Shown piece by piece: positions 1 to 8,115 of a stretch of 64,000 nucleotides of DNA. Positions within the stretch are counted from its first letter, which is position 1, and every line of letters begins with the position of its first letter. The notes under the pieces were generated by a model that saw nothing but the letters and a program-made list of their open reading frames with translations, was not told the DNA's origin and did not search any database. The DNA is from Glaciecola sp965660625 (GTDB taxonomy: Bacteria > Pseudomonadota > Gammaproteobacteria > Enterobacterales > Alteromonadaceae). The translations under genes were made by a program, and so were the position numbers. The stretch spans positions 1 through 64,000 of the forward strand of contig CBFIAR010000012.1 in the NCBI GenBank assembly GCA_965660625.1, given 5' to 3'.

Positions 1-434
1 GGGTTGGGCCACCATTTCTCCATAAATATCATCAAGTTATCTCAACTCAGACCCGCCGATTTATGGATTTGGGTCTCGCTCTACTTTGGCTGATTGGCTG
101 AAAAATTTTCTGCTGCTGTTTTGCGCTGAGTCGCCCTCTACGTAATCTTGCTCTCTGCCCATCACCCGTCATAACAGTTTGGCGAAATTTTGCCCCAGAA
201 TGTAAATATGGGCCACTCAGGGTGGACGGGGACGCAGTTTTTCGAGTTTTTTTGCCACACTTGCCTGCACACCATGCAAGGATGGTTAAAAGCAAACAAT
301 ATAAAAAGTCAATCTACTACAAATATAATGGATAAATGTTGATGCAATTTAGCAGCCGCTAATGGCAATTTTTATCAAACTTTTACCTGCGCCAAAGGCA
401 GCGATAAAAAGACAGAATAATCAGAAAATAAAGT
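1..434. other. Left-edge stretch without a convincing gene
   Basis: No recognisable gene or RNA is seen here. A minus-strand frame at 47-295 (82 codons) is open, but its product is an arginine/lysine/glutamine-rich low-complexity peptide with no domain I recognise, and I do not see a convincing ribosome binding site. The segment 300-434 is AT-rich and precedes the end of the next gene. The sequence could be a repeated chromosomal element or the edge of a neighbouring locus, but this cannot be told from one copy. Confidence 0.4.
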
Positions 435-932
435 TTAAAGCAACACATTATCTACTTTTTCCAGAACGGCTTCAGGGTAATGCCTGATAACGGTGGTCTC
501 AACTGAGGGAAGTTTCTCATTCGGCACATCCAACAACATAAGCAATTTACCTTCCTTAATAGCGGCTTCAAATTCTTTATGCCGTGTATTGGGCACATCG
601 AGAGCGATCATACTGCCAAGCCATGAACCTACGCCTGCACCAGCCGCAACACAGGCAAGGATCGCACCACCACTTAACGCTATACCTCCTGGCAAAACAA
701 GGGTGGCAAGACCTGCCAGCAAGCCCGTTGAACCGCCAATTGCAATACCTCGCTCCAAGCCTGCAATAAAATCACTTTTTTGTAATAACGTAGCTTCAGG
801 CAAGTCTTGGAGTTGAATGCCTTCCTTGGAAATTATATGAATATGCTTTTCCTCCATATCGGAATGAGTAAGTTCATCAACGATTTTACGTGCCATATCA
901 ATATCCGGTATTAAAAAATAAATACGTTTCAT
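435..932 (-). CDS. DUF1269-like glycine-zipper membrane protein
   Basis: A 165-residue protein. The first 50 residues form a small alpha/beta domain (begins MKRIYFLIPD), then residues about 58-110 are a long Gly/Ala-rich hydrophobic segment with repeated small residues, as in glycine-zipper membrane proteins, followed by a soluble tail. This layout matches the DUF1269/general-stress type of small membrane protein, whose function is not established. It stands alone, divergent from the ZIP transporter gene with about 160 bases between them. I infer a membrane or stress role only; the family assignment is from architecture and is moderately sure. Confidence 0.6.
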   Translation of the reverse strand: MKRIYFLIPDIDMARKIVDELTHSDMEEKHIHIISKEGIQLQDLPEATLLQKSDFIAGLERGIAIGGSTGLLAGLATLVLPGGIALSGGAILACVAAGAGVGSWLGSMIALDVPNTRHKEFEAAIKEGKLLMLLDVPNEKLPSVETTVIRHYPEAVLEKVDNVLL

Positions 933-1039
933 GCTTGCACCCTCTGCAATTAAATTGGCTCAGTATATGAGGTTTTTAATGTCTAAAATTGACTTAGCTC
1001 AACAAAACAACTGTGAATTATTGTAAAAACGAACACGTC

Positions 1040-1072
1040 TATTTGGCCCCTTCATTTTTTAACAGCCAAATA
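1040..1072. promoter_or_regulatory. Inverted repeat in the leader of the ZIP transporter gene
   Basis: TATTTGGC at 1040-1047 and its exact complement GCCAAATA at 1065-1072 are separated by 17 bases and end 19 bases before the transporter start codon. It could be a protein operator or an mRNA stem near the ribosome binding site (GGA at 1083-1085). It does not resemble the Zur or MntR consensus I know, so the ligand is unknown. Confidence 0.4.
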
Positions 1073-1091
1073 AAGCCTTATTGGATGCAAA

Positions 1092-1832
1092 ATGAGCGAA
1101 TTAACATGGATTGTAGTAAGCGGTTTGTTAATGAGCGCTATTGCGCTAACTGGCAGCCTTACGCTATTACTGCGAAAAAATACCTTACATAAAATTATGA
1201 TACCGCTAGTCGCGTTTGCCGCAGGTTGCCTTATAGGAGGTGCCTTCTTCCATATGATCCCAGCGGGACTCGCTCATTCTGGATTTAGTTTGTCATTCTT
1301 TGTTTGGATTGTGTTTGGCTTCTCTAGTTTTTTTGCCCTTGAACAACTTCTACATTGGCAGCATTGTAATCGGACTGAAAGCGATTCAAAACAACCATTA
1401 GGATATATGATTCTGGTTGCAGATGCTCTGCATAATTTATTGGGCGGTTTGGCTATTGGTGGTACTTTTCTGATCGATATTAGGCTCGGTATTACAGCTT
1501 GGCTGGTCGCAGCCGCTCATGAAATTCCTCAAGAGCTTGGCGATTTTGCGGTGCTCATCCACAGCGGTTGGTCAAACCGAAAAGCGTTATTATTTAACGT
1601 TTTGTCAGGTTTGACCTTCTTAATAGGCGGTTTAATGGCATATCTGTTTGCTGGACAGATTGATATTACCTTTCTGTTGCCCTTAGCTGCGGGGAACTTT
1701 TTATATATCGGCGCATCGGATCTTGTGCCAGAGGTAAATAAACAGGGTTCAGACGTAAATAACTGGGTCTACTTTTTAGCTTTTCTTGTCGGCGTTCTCT
1801 TAATGTTATTATTTAAAATAGTCTCTGAATAG
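1092..1832 (+). CDS. ZIP-family divalent metal transporter
   Basis: A 246-residue integral membrane protein with about eight hydrophobic segments. The ZIP hallmark is present in two helices: HNLLGG (helix IV) and HEIPQELGD (helix V), the histidine/glutamate residues that form the binuclear metal site of ZIP carriers. The second motif resembles that of the LIV-1/ZIP subfamily rather than ZupT. ZIP proteins import Zn, Mn or Fe into the cytoplasm; the substrate cannot be told here. The ATG at 1092 follows TTGGATGC. It is monocistronic, with an inverted repeat just upstream that may control it. The histidine-rich loop often found in eukaryotic ZIPs is absent. Confidence 0.85.
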   Translation: MSELTWIVVSGLLMSAIALTGSLTLLLRKNTLHKIMIPLVAFAAGCLIGGAFFHMIPAGLAHSGFSLSFFVWIVFGFSSFFALEQLLHWQHCNRTESDSKQPLGYMILVADALHNLLGGLAIGGTFLIDIRLGITAWLVAAAHEIPQELGDFAVLIHSGWSNRKALLFNVLSGLTFLIGGLMAYLFAGQIDITFLLPLAAGNFLYIGASDLVPEVNKQGSDVNNWVYFLAFLVGVLLMLLFKIVSE

Positions 1833-2413
1833 TGATGACCTGCAGTAGAATATGAGAACAGAGTAGGATTCTACATTTTAGCTTTCAATCATGTGCTTGG
1901 TCAGTTAGTTATGTCGTGTGGACTCGATGGAGCACATCAGGCACTAAGAACTAAAAATCAGCAATATTAGATAAGGTACATATACTACTTATCACAATCA
2001 CCGAATTGGTTCTACTGATGCGTCTATTTCGTACTTCTAGGCCCGTATTCGCGCCAGAAATTATCGATTCAAGTAGACGACCAACTTCCGTTAAAATACT
2101 TGCGGCCACTGCGTCAAACCTTCCTATCAGGGTTTACTCCCAGTAAAATTAACGATAACCAAACAATTAATAAGGTAAAACGGGTTGTTAGTTTTATAGA
2201 AGTTAACGTAGTTATTTAATACACCTGTTGTCACTAGGTTGATAAATTGAGCAGCTTATTTTTTTAGTAGGCGTATTAATTACCTTGTTCCACTCAATTT
2301 ATCAGCTTAGACAGCATATTTATTTAATAATTTTAGATGGATGTTTATTCAATTAAGGTTCATTTAAGGTTGACTGATTAGACTCTCCAGATTGTTGCAT
2401 CTCAGGATAGTTT
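1833..2413. other. 581-base intergenic region
   Basis: No gene is supported. On the minus strand about 60 codons around 1970-2130 are open, but there is no credible start and no family I recognise. The right part is AT-rich and carries a perfect 12-base inverted repeat (2240-2251 with 2293-2304) about 110 bases before the thioredoxin operon, whose promoter should lie in this region. Confidence 0.5.
2240..2304. repeat. Perfect 12-base inverted repeat with 41-base spacer
   Basis: TGATAAATTGAG at 2240-2251 is exactly complementary to CTCAATTTATCA at 2293-2304. The spacer is T-rich. The position upstream of the TlpA/DUF4266/DUF3570 operon would fit a looping operator or the ends of a tiny mobile remnant; there is no flanking target-site duplication that I can see. 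Confidence 0.5.
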
Positions 2414-2920
2414 ATGAATATTAAAATCAGTTATTATTTCATCATGTTAGGCTTATTTAGTTTAAGTGCCGTCTCACCTGCAGTGGCCATCGAAAAAGGC
2501 CAACCTGCTCCTTCAATTACCTTAAAATATGCCCAACAGCAAAATGTTCTGAGTGATTACAAGGGCAGTGTAGTTTATTTAGACTTTTGGGCATCGTGGT
2601 GCAAACCTTGTCGACGTTCGTTTCCGTGGATGAACGACATGCATCAAAAGTATGCTAATCAGGGTTTAAAGGTTGTCGCGATTAATTTGGATGCTGAGCC
2701 TGATTTAATTGCTCAGTTTTTAGACAAAGTACCCGCAAAATTCCCAATTGCCTTTGATGCCGAAGGCACCACGGCAGAGACCTATGAAGTAATGGGAATG
2801 CCATCAAGCTATTTAATTGATCGTAACGGGGTATTGCGGGCAATCCATCAAGGCTTCTTTGTCGACAAACAAGCTAAATACGAAAAAGAAATTCAAACCC
2901 TCCTCGCAGAAAAAGGATGA
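2414..2920 (+). CDS. TlpA/ResA-like periplasmic thioredoxin
   Basis: A 168-residue exported protein. Residues 1-25 are a signal peptide ending near AVA. The thioredoxin fold carries WASWCKPC, with redox cysteines at about residues 63 and 66, and the cis-proline loop GMPSS near residue 133. Members of this family reduce disulfides in the periplasm, classically for cytochrome c or metal-centre maturation. It is the first gene of a three-gene operon: four bases separate its stop from the DUF4266 lipoprotein start, and the DUF3570 gene follows. Its client is probably in that operon, for instance the Cys-ending DUF4266 peptide; that is inference. Confidence 0.88.
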   Translation: MNIKISYYFIMLGLFSLSAVSPAVAIEKGQPAPSITLKYAQQQNVLSDYKGSVVYLDFWASWCKPCRRSFPWMNDMHQKYANQGLKVVAINLDAEPDLIAQFLDKVPAKFPIAFDAEGTTAETYEVMGMPSSYLIDRNGVLRAIHQGFFVDKQAKYEKEIQTLLAEKG

Positions 2921-2924
2921 TTTT

Positions 2925-3164
2925 ATGAAACCGAATATATTTAAAAAGCAAGTACTGAAGATTATTGCGGTTGTAATATTACTGCCTCTTGCCGGTTGTG
3001 CCAATTTAGGTGTTAAGCCTTGGGAACGTGATTTGCTGGCTAAAGATGGAATGGCACTCAATGCCGAAGGCGTTGATTTAGGACTTGATGATCATATTTA
3101 TTTTAGTAAAGAAGCTACCAGTGGTGGACGATCGTTTGCAGGTGGAGGTTGCGGGTGCAATTAA
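2925..3164 (+). CDS. DUF4266 small lipoprotein
   Basis: A 79-residue lipoprotein. The signal peptide ends in a lipobox PLAGC with the lipidated cysteine at residue 25. The mature part has the DUF4266 signature: KPWERDLLAKDGM, then a run ending in a glycine-rich tail GGGCGCN with two cysteines. The ATG at 2925 is preferred over upstream frames because it gives an intact lipobox and follows AAAGGATG. Function is unknown; DUF4266 genes are usually next to DUF3570 genes, as here. The terminal CGC motif could bind a metal or receive electrons from the thioredoxin upstream (inference). Confidence 0.85.
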   Translation: MKPNIFKKQVLKIIAVVILLPLAGCANLGVKPWERDLLAKDGMALNAEGVDLGLDDHIYFSKEATSGGRSFAGGGCGCN

Positions 3165-4495
3165 CAAAATCAGGCTCTATAGCAGCAGCATTAGCTGGTG
3201 CAACCTGTGCCTTGTTAGGGCACTCTCCAGCAGTTCAAGCACAAGACGCATTAAAAGATTGGAAATTTGATACCGCAATTTTATTGTATAGCGAAGTTGA
3301 TCGGGTAAGCCTTGCTGAAGGTGTTATTAACGCGAGCAAAACGTTTAACGATGATAGCGTATTTAATGCAAAAATCGCGCTTGATGGTTTAACAGGAGCA
3401 TCAGCAAATGGTGCTGTGTCGCAGCCTAACGCACAGACATTTTCTGGCCCTTCGGGCAACGGAAGTTATAACACGCCAGCGAATACTGTGCCTTTAGATG
3501 AAACGTTTAAAGACACTCGTGTACAAGTTTCTGGATCATATTTACAGCCATTTGGGGACTCTTGGCGTGCGACTGTTGGCGGTAACGTATCATCTGAATA
3601 TGATTATTTGTCAATTGGTGCCAATGGTCTCATTGAAAAAGATTTATATCAACGTAACACCACAATATCGACTGGCTTGTCATTACAGTTCGATACTATT
3701 AAGCCAGTTGGTGGCGTGCCTACTCCTTTAGCGAGCATGTCGGCCAGCGCTAATAGCTATGATGACGATGACTACACTACCTTAGTTAGCAATCAAGGTG
3801 TCTACGAGGATGATGAACATGACGATGACGATGGCGGTCATGGCGAGGCCAGTACCGATAATAAAACGACGGTTGATTTTATTTTAGGCGTGACGCAAAT
3901 AGTTAACCGTCGTATGTTAATGCAAGTTAACCTAAGCTTGAGTCAAGTGTCTGGTTATATGACTGACCCCTACAAAGTATTAAGTGTCGTTAATACCCAA
4001 GGATTAACGCAAGATGTTGTTTACGAAGGCCGTCCTGACAGCCGCACTAAGCAAAGTATTTATTGGCAAACCAAATATGCCCTGGACAATGGTGTTGCTG
4101 ATGTTTCCTATCGATATGCAACGGATGATTGGAACCTTACATCTCACACTATTGACTCTCGATTAAGAATGAATTTTGGTGAAAGTAGCTACTTACAGCC
4201 TCATGTGCGCTATTATCAACAAAGCGCAGCTGAATTTTATCGTCCTTTCTTACTAGAGAGTGAGGTATTACCGGCATATGCCAGTGCCGATTATAGAGTC
4301 GGGGAAATGACAGCCTTCACTCTAGGTCTAAAATATGGCCAAAAGCTCGAAAATGATAAAGAATGGGCCGTTAGAGTTGAATATTATCAACAAAACCCTA
4401 AAAATGCTGGTTACGATGAACCTGGGCTCTTAAAAGAGCAGGAACTTTACCCGAGTATAAAAGCGATGATGGTGCAGTTTAATTATCACTTTTAA
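3149..4495 (+). CDS. DUF3570 outer-membrane beta-barrel protein
   Basis: A 448-residue protein starting at a TTG (or GTG at 3155) inside the end of the DUF4266 gene, a 16-base overlap that implies translational coupling. Residues 1-32 form a signal peptide ending VQAQ. The rest alternates amphipathic beta strands and ends in a C-terminal aromatic residue (NYHF), the signature of an outer-membrane barrel. The DUF3570 family has no assigned function. Odd feature: a surface-loop-like stretch at about residues 200-235 is packed with aspartate and histidine, including DDDDY and DEHDDDDGGHGE, which looks like a divalent-metal binding loop. Metal transport or sensing is inferred, not shown. Confidence 0.85.
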   Translation: MRVQLTKSGSIAAALAGATCALLGHSPAVQAQDALKDWKFDTAILLYSEVDRVSLAEGVINASKTFNDDSVFNAKIALDGLTGASANGAVSQPNAQTFSGPSGNGSYNTPANTVPLDETFKDTRVQVSGSYLQPFGDSWRATVGGNVSSEYDYLSIGANGLIEKDLYQRNTTISTGLSLQFDTIKPVGGVPTPLASMSASANSYDDDDYTTLVSNQGVYEDDEHDDDDGGHGEASTDNKTTVDFILGVTQIVNRRMLMQVNLSLSQVSGYMTDPYKVLSVVNTQGLTQDVVYEGRPDSRTKQSIYWQTKYALDNGVADVSYRYATDDWNLTSHTIDSRLRMNFGESSYLQPHVRYYQQSAAEFYRPFLLESEVLPAYASADYRVGEMTAFTLGLKYGQKLENDKEWAVRVEYYQQNPKNAGYDEPGLLKEQELYPSIKAMMVQFNYHF

Positions 4496-4551
4496 TCAAC
4501 GATAAGTTAGTTGGTAACACAGGAACAAAGGAGTAATATTTGAGAACTGTC

Positions 4552-6600
4552 CTAACTGCATTTCAGTAATGTCACAGTATCAATATATTGCTCCAAACCT
4601 TCTATACTGAGTGGCCTGCTAAATAAATAGCCTTGAAAATATAAGCAACCTTGTTCGGTAAGATAGTTTTTCTGCTCTACAGTTTCTACCCCTTCAGCAA
4701 TTACCTCAAAGCTTAGGGACCGCCCTAAAGCTATGATTGTTTTAACAATAGCTGCATCATGCTCGTCGGTAAAAACATCGCGTACAAAAGTTTGATCGAT
4801 TTTTATTTGATTTATAGGTAATCGTTTTAGGTAAGACAGCGACGAATACCCGGTACCAAAGTCATCCAGCGAAAATCTTACACCATGATTTTTTAGTAGA
4901 TCCATCTTTTGGCTCATTTGGTCAGAATCCTGCATAAGTAAACTTTCTGTTATTTCGATTTTCAGGCGATTTGCTGGCGCACCTGTATTTTCAAGTACTG
5001 CCAACACCTGGCTCACAAAGTCTGATTGACGGAACTGTAGGGTGCTGACATTGACCGAGATAGTCAGATCACGCCGTTCAGGGATGCTAGACCATGTCCT
5101 TAGCTGTTTGCATGCACTCTTTAATATGAGTATACCAAGTGGAATAATCATTTGATTCCCTTCAGCTACGCTAATAAATGATGCTGGTGACAACAGACCC
5201 TGAGTTGGATGATGCCATCGAACTAAGGCCTCTACCCCTTGCACTTTGCCGTCAACGTGAACCTGCGGTTGATAACAAAGAAAAAACTGCTCCTGTTCTA
5301 TGCCGACTCGTAAATCTGATTCAAGTGCTGTGCGAGCAGACAGCACGGCCTGCATTGCAGGATCGAAAAACCGCCACGTGTTCCTTCCTGCTGCTTTCGC
5401 TTGATACATCGCCAGATCGGCATGCCTGAGTAACTCATCCATTGTTGTTGAGTTCTTGTCAAAAATAGAAATACCGATGCTAGAAGTACTGTGATGCCAC
5501 ATATCCAATAACAAATAGGGCTCATTGAGTAACTTAATAATTTTTTCTGCTACTCCTTTTGTTAGTTTAGCTGCCAATTCACCATTCTCGCTGAGATTTT
5601 CAATCAACACGACAAATTCATCCCCTCCTATCCTTGCAACGGTATCCCGCTCTCTCACACAAGAACTTAAGCGTTCAGCGACCTGCACTAAGAGCTTGTC
5701 ACCTAATGCATGACCCGAGGTATCGTTAAGATTTTTAAAGTCATCAAGATCAATAAACATAACTGCACCGATACGGCCACTGCGTTTACATGACAGTAAT
5801 GCTTGCTTTAGCCGATCCATTAATAAACGACGATTAGGTAATTGAGTCAATGAATCAAAAAATGCTAGATTACGGATTTCCTCTTCTGCCGCTTTACGTC
5901 GACTAATATCAGTAATGTTACACACATAATTAGTAATATTTCCTTCCTTATTTCTAATCATTGTGATCGACATCAGAAGCGGCTGGCGCCGACCTAATTT
6001 GTGACGATTCAATATTTCGCCCTGCCATTGGCCAGTCGCTTCGATGGATGCTAGCATTTCACTGTGGTACTTAGCGTCCTGCTCTTCCGATTCAAAAAAC
6101 GCCGGTGTTCTGCCAATAACATCTTCGAGGGCATAACCCGTAATTTCTGTAAACGCAGTATTGACGCGCAAAATTATTTGCTTTTCGTCGGTAACATAAA
6201 TACCCTCTTGAGATTCAAAAGCCGAAGCTGCAATACTCAATTCATTCTGTGTTGCCAGTAGATTATCGTTAATTGCATTGAGCTCCTGAGTACGTTCTTT
6301 CACCTTTAGCTCTAAGGATTGATTTAGCATTTTGATTTCAAAAAACTGCTTTTTGAGTGACTCTGCCATTGACTTGAAATTACCAATCAAATGTTGGATT
6401 TCTTCAGAGCTACTTTCAGGCCATGATATAAGCTCATTAGACGCTAATTTATCCGGTAAATCATAGGTAAGATCTAGCAACTGCTCATTCGCCTTTGCAA
6501 TTTGGCGACTCAAAAGTTCAGCTATCACTGAGCCAATTAATAGGAACTTTAACAACAACACCAATCTCTTGGTTGAACTCTCATTTAACGCTTGCTGCAT
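4552..6600 (-). CDS. C-terminal part of a split c-di-GMP receptor: HAMP-PAS-GGDEF-EAL
   Basis: The 682-codon frame begins with one transmembrane helix (residues about 10-30), then a HAMP-like linker and coiled coil to about 125, a PAS domain (about 125-240), a GGDEF domain with an intact RIGGDEF site, and an EAL domain with intact EALVRW, TESLL and DDFGTGYSSL motifs. It should both make and break c-di-GMP. It is in the same reading frame as the sensor gene upstream and is separated from it only by one TAA (6613-6615) and four sense codons, so its ATG at 6600 is probably an internal methionine of a once-continuous 1119-residue protein. GGAG lies 15 bases before that ATG, too far for a good start; expression may need readthrough or reinitiation. 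Confidence 0.85.
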   Translation of the reverse strand: MQQALNESSTKRLVLLLKFLLIGSVIAELLSRQIAKANEQLLDLTYDLPDKLASNELISWPESSSEEIQHLIGNFKSMAESLKKQFFEIKMLNQSLELKVKERTQELNAINDNLLATQNELSIAASAFESQEGIYVTDEKQIILRVNTAFTEITGYALEDVIGRTPAFFESEEQDAKYHSEMLASIEATGQWQGEILNRHKLGRRQPLLMSITMIRNKEGNITNYVCNITDISRRKAAEEEIRNLAFFDSLTQLPNRRLLMDRLKQALLSCKRSGRIGAVMFIDLDDFKNLNDTSGHALGDKLLVQVAERLSSCVRERDTVARIGGDEFVVLIENLSENGELAAKLTKGVAEKIIKLLNEPYLLLDMWHHSTSSIGISIFDKNSTTMDELLRHADLAMYQAKAAGRNTWRFFDPAMQAVLSARTALESDLRVGIEQEQFFLCYQPQVHVDGKVQGVEALVRWHHPTQGLLSPASFISVAEGNQMIIPLGILILKSACKQLRTWSSIPERRDLTISVNVSTLQFRQSDFVSQVLAVLENTGAPANRLKIEITESLLMQDSDQMSQKMDLLKNHGVRFSLDDFGTGYSSLSYLKRLPINQIKIDQTFVRDVFTDEHDAAIVKTIIALGRSLSFEVIAEGVETVEQKNYLTEQGCLYFQGYLFSRPLSIEGLEQYIDTVTLLKCS

Positions 6601-6612
6601 AGGTTCAACAGA

Positions 6613-7911
6613 TTACTCCAACTCTAAGACCCAGTTTGTAGGCTCACCGAGCTGTGCTTTCGTCAGATAATAAGATGATTTCGCGCGCTTGATTGCCAAC
6701 TGGTATGAATCAGAAGGGAACCATTTTGATATTTCATCATTAATGACAAGCAATTCTCCTTCGTTGCGTTTAATGTTAGCCAGCAGTGGCTGGTTAGGCT
6801 CATTGGTAAGCATGACATTGGCGTTGTTATCCAACAACATGTAGCGAGATGTCTCACCTCGTAATGCCGAGTTTAAAAACAACTGAAGCTGCTCTTGTTT
6901 AAGAAATCCGACAATGTAGCCATCCAAAACAGTATTGATACTAATAGGTAACATCATTGCCAATGCAGTGTTAGTCTCATCGTTCACGTCAGTGATCAGA
7001 TGAGAAAAAAATGGCGAAGAGTCTGGCGCTAACATAAAGTCGAGGTGTTCAGAAAAGTCTTTGCCTATATTACTACCCCCCTTTTCATCTGCTTTTGGCG
7101 CAAAATAAACACTCTTACCTTGCTTGTTAATAAAGCCAAAAGCCGCAAAATTTTGGTCGAAACCTAACGCCTGCTCGAAGCGGCTTTGGAGTTGTTCCAT
7201 GGGTAATGAGTTGGCCAATGATGCCAGTTGAGAGGAACTGGCAACTCGACCTAAAACCCAAATTGACAACAGTTGTTCCATATTCGTCCGCCCGTCTATT
7301 AACGCCTGCTGTACTTCATCTTCCAACTTTGTCAGATCGGTACGGCTTTCAACAGACAAAAACAGTAGCATCGGTGCAGCTAAGCAAAAAATAAGACTGC
7401 AATAAATAACTTCCCTAAAAGGTGCCGTATTTCGATGCTTCAAAAAAACATAAATAAGATAAATAACTCGAAAAATCAGTACATTGCTAATTCCATTAAC
7501 CGCCTGCTTAGCCATCACAACATAGACGTTATCTAGCGAGATCCCCATCATTTGGTGATAGAAGAAATACACCATTGGAAGGCCGATAAAAAACCAATAG
7601 ATGGCGTCAGCTAAAATAACGTTTATTTTTATTTTACGAAGCAGTAAGGCAACGATTAGGATCTCTGATGTGAATATCAGAATCGCATAAGGGTGTCCCC
7701 AATGAAGATAAGTGACCGAGGCAATGATAGAAGAAGCAAATAAGCCCCGTTTTAATCCGAAGAGTTGCAAGGCTAAAAAAGCAAATATACTACCGAAAAG
7801 AAAGTCAATGCTTAAAAATAGTGGATATTTGACATAGTTACCGATAATTCCAGCAAGAATGAGCCCTGCATATAAACCCCACTGTTTGCTCACTGTCATC
7901 GTCTCAGTCAT
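6613..7911 (-). CDS. N-terminal sensor part of a split c-di-GMP receptor (MASE-like plus Cache-like)
   Basis: A 432-residue protein with about eight hydrophobic helices in residues 10-200 (a MASE1-like membrane sensor region), then a periplasmic Cache-like domain (about 205-430). It stops at WVLELE, exactly where related receptors continue into the second membrane helix. The stop TAA is followed in frame by codons for SVEPMQQ and the helix of the next frame. A CAA-to-TAA change would account for it, since a Gln-Ser-x-x-Pro turn is usual at this Cache/helix junction in this kind of receptor. Alone, this half has no output domain. Ligand unknown. Confidence 0.75.
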   Translation of the reverse strand: MTETMTVSKQWGLYAGLILAGIIGNYVKYPLFLSIDFLFGSIFAFLALQLFGLKRGLFASSIIASVTYLHWGHPYAILIFTSEILIVALLLRKIKINVILADAIYWFFIGLPMVYFFYHQMMGISLDNVYVVMAKQAVNGISNVLIFRVIYLIYVFLKHRNTAPFREVIYCSLIFCLAAPMLLFLSVESRTDLTKLEDEVQQALIDGRTNMEQLLSIWVLGRVASSSQLASLANSLPMEQLQSRFEQALGFDQNFAAFGFINKQGKSVYFAPKADEKGGSNIGKDFSEHLDFMLAPDSSPFFSHLITDVNDETNTALAMMLPISINTVLDGYIVGFLKQEQLQLFLNSALRGETSRYMLLDNNANVMLTNEPNQPLLANIKRNEGELLVINDEISKWFPSDSYQLAIKRAKSSYYLTKAQLGEPTNWVLELE

Positions 7912-8115
7912 ATATTTTCAAGGCACCTTATCTAGATATCAGAGACTGTAAACGACAAGTCTCCCCTAATCAATTGCCTCTTTCGTTTCAAAAGATGTAG
8001 ATCAAAGAAACGATATTTGCACCAGATTTGCCTATCCATTGTCGACAAAAAGAGAGTGAGTTATGAGTACACATTCTTTGTCAACAACTTACTTGGCACA
8101 CGCAAAAAAACCAGA

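Noticed and set aside
47..295. 82-codon minus-strand open frame at the left edge
   Set aside because: Low-complexity basic peptide, no known domain, no clear ribosome binding site; noted only as an unexplained stretch.
1970..2130. Open minus-strand frame of about 60 codons in the 1.8-2.4 kb gap
   Set aside because: No start codon in a sensible place and no recognised family; open by chance.
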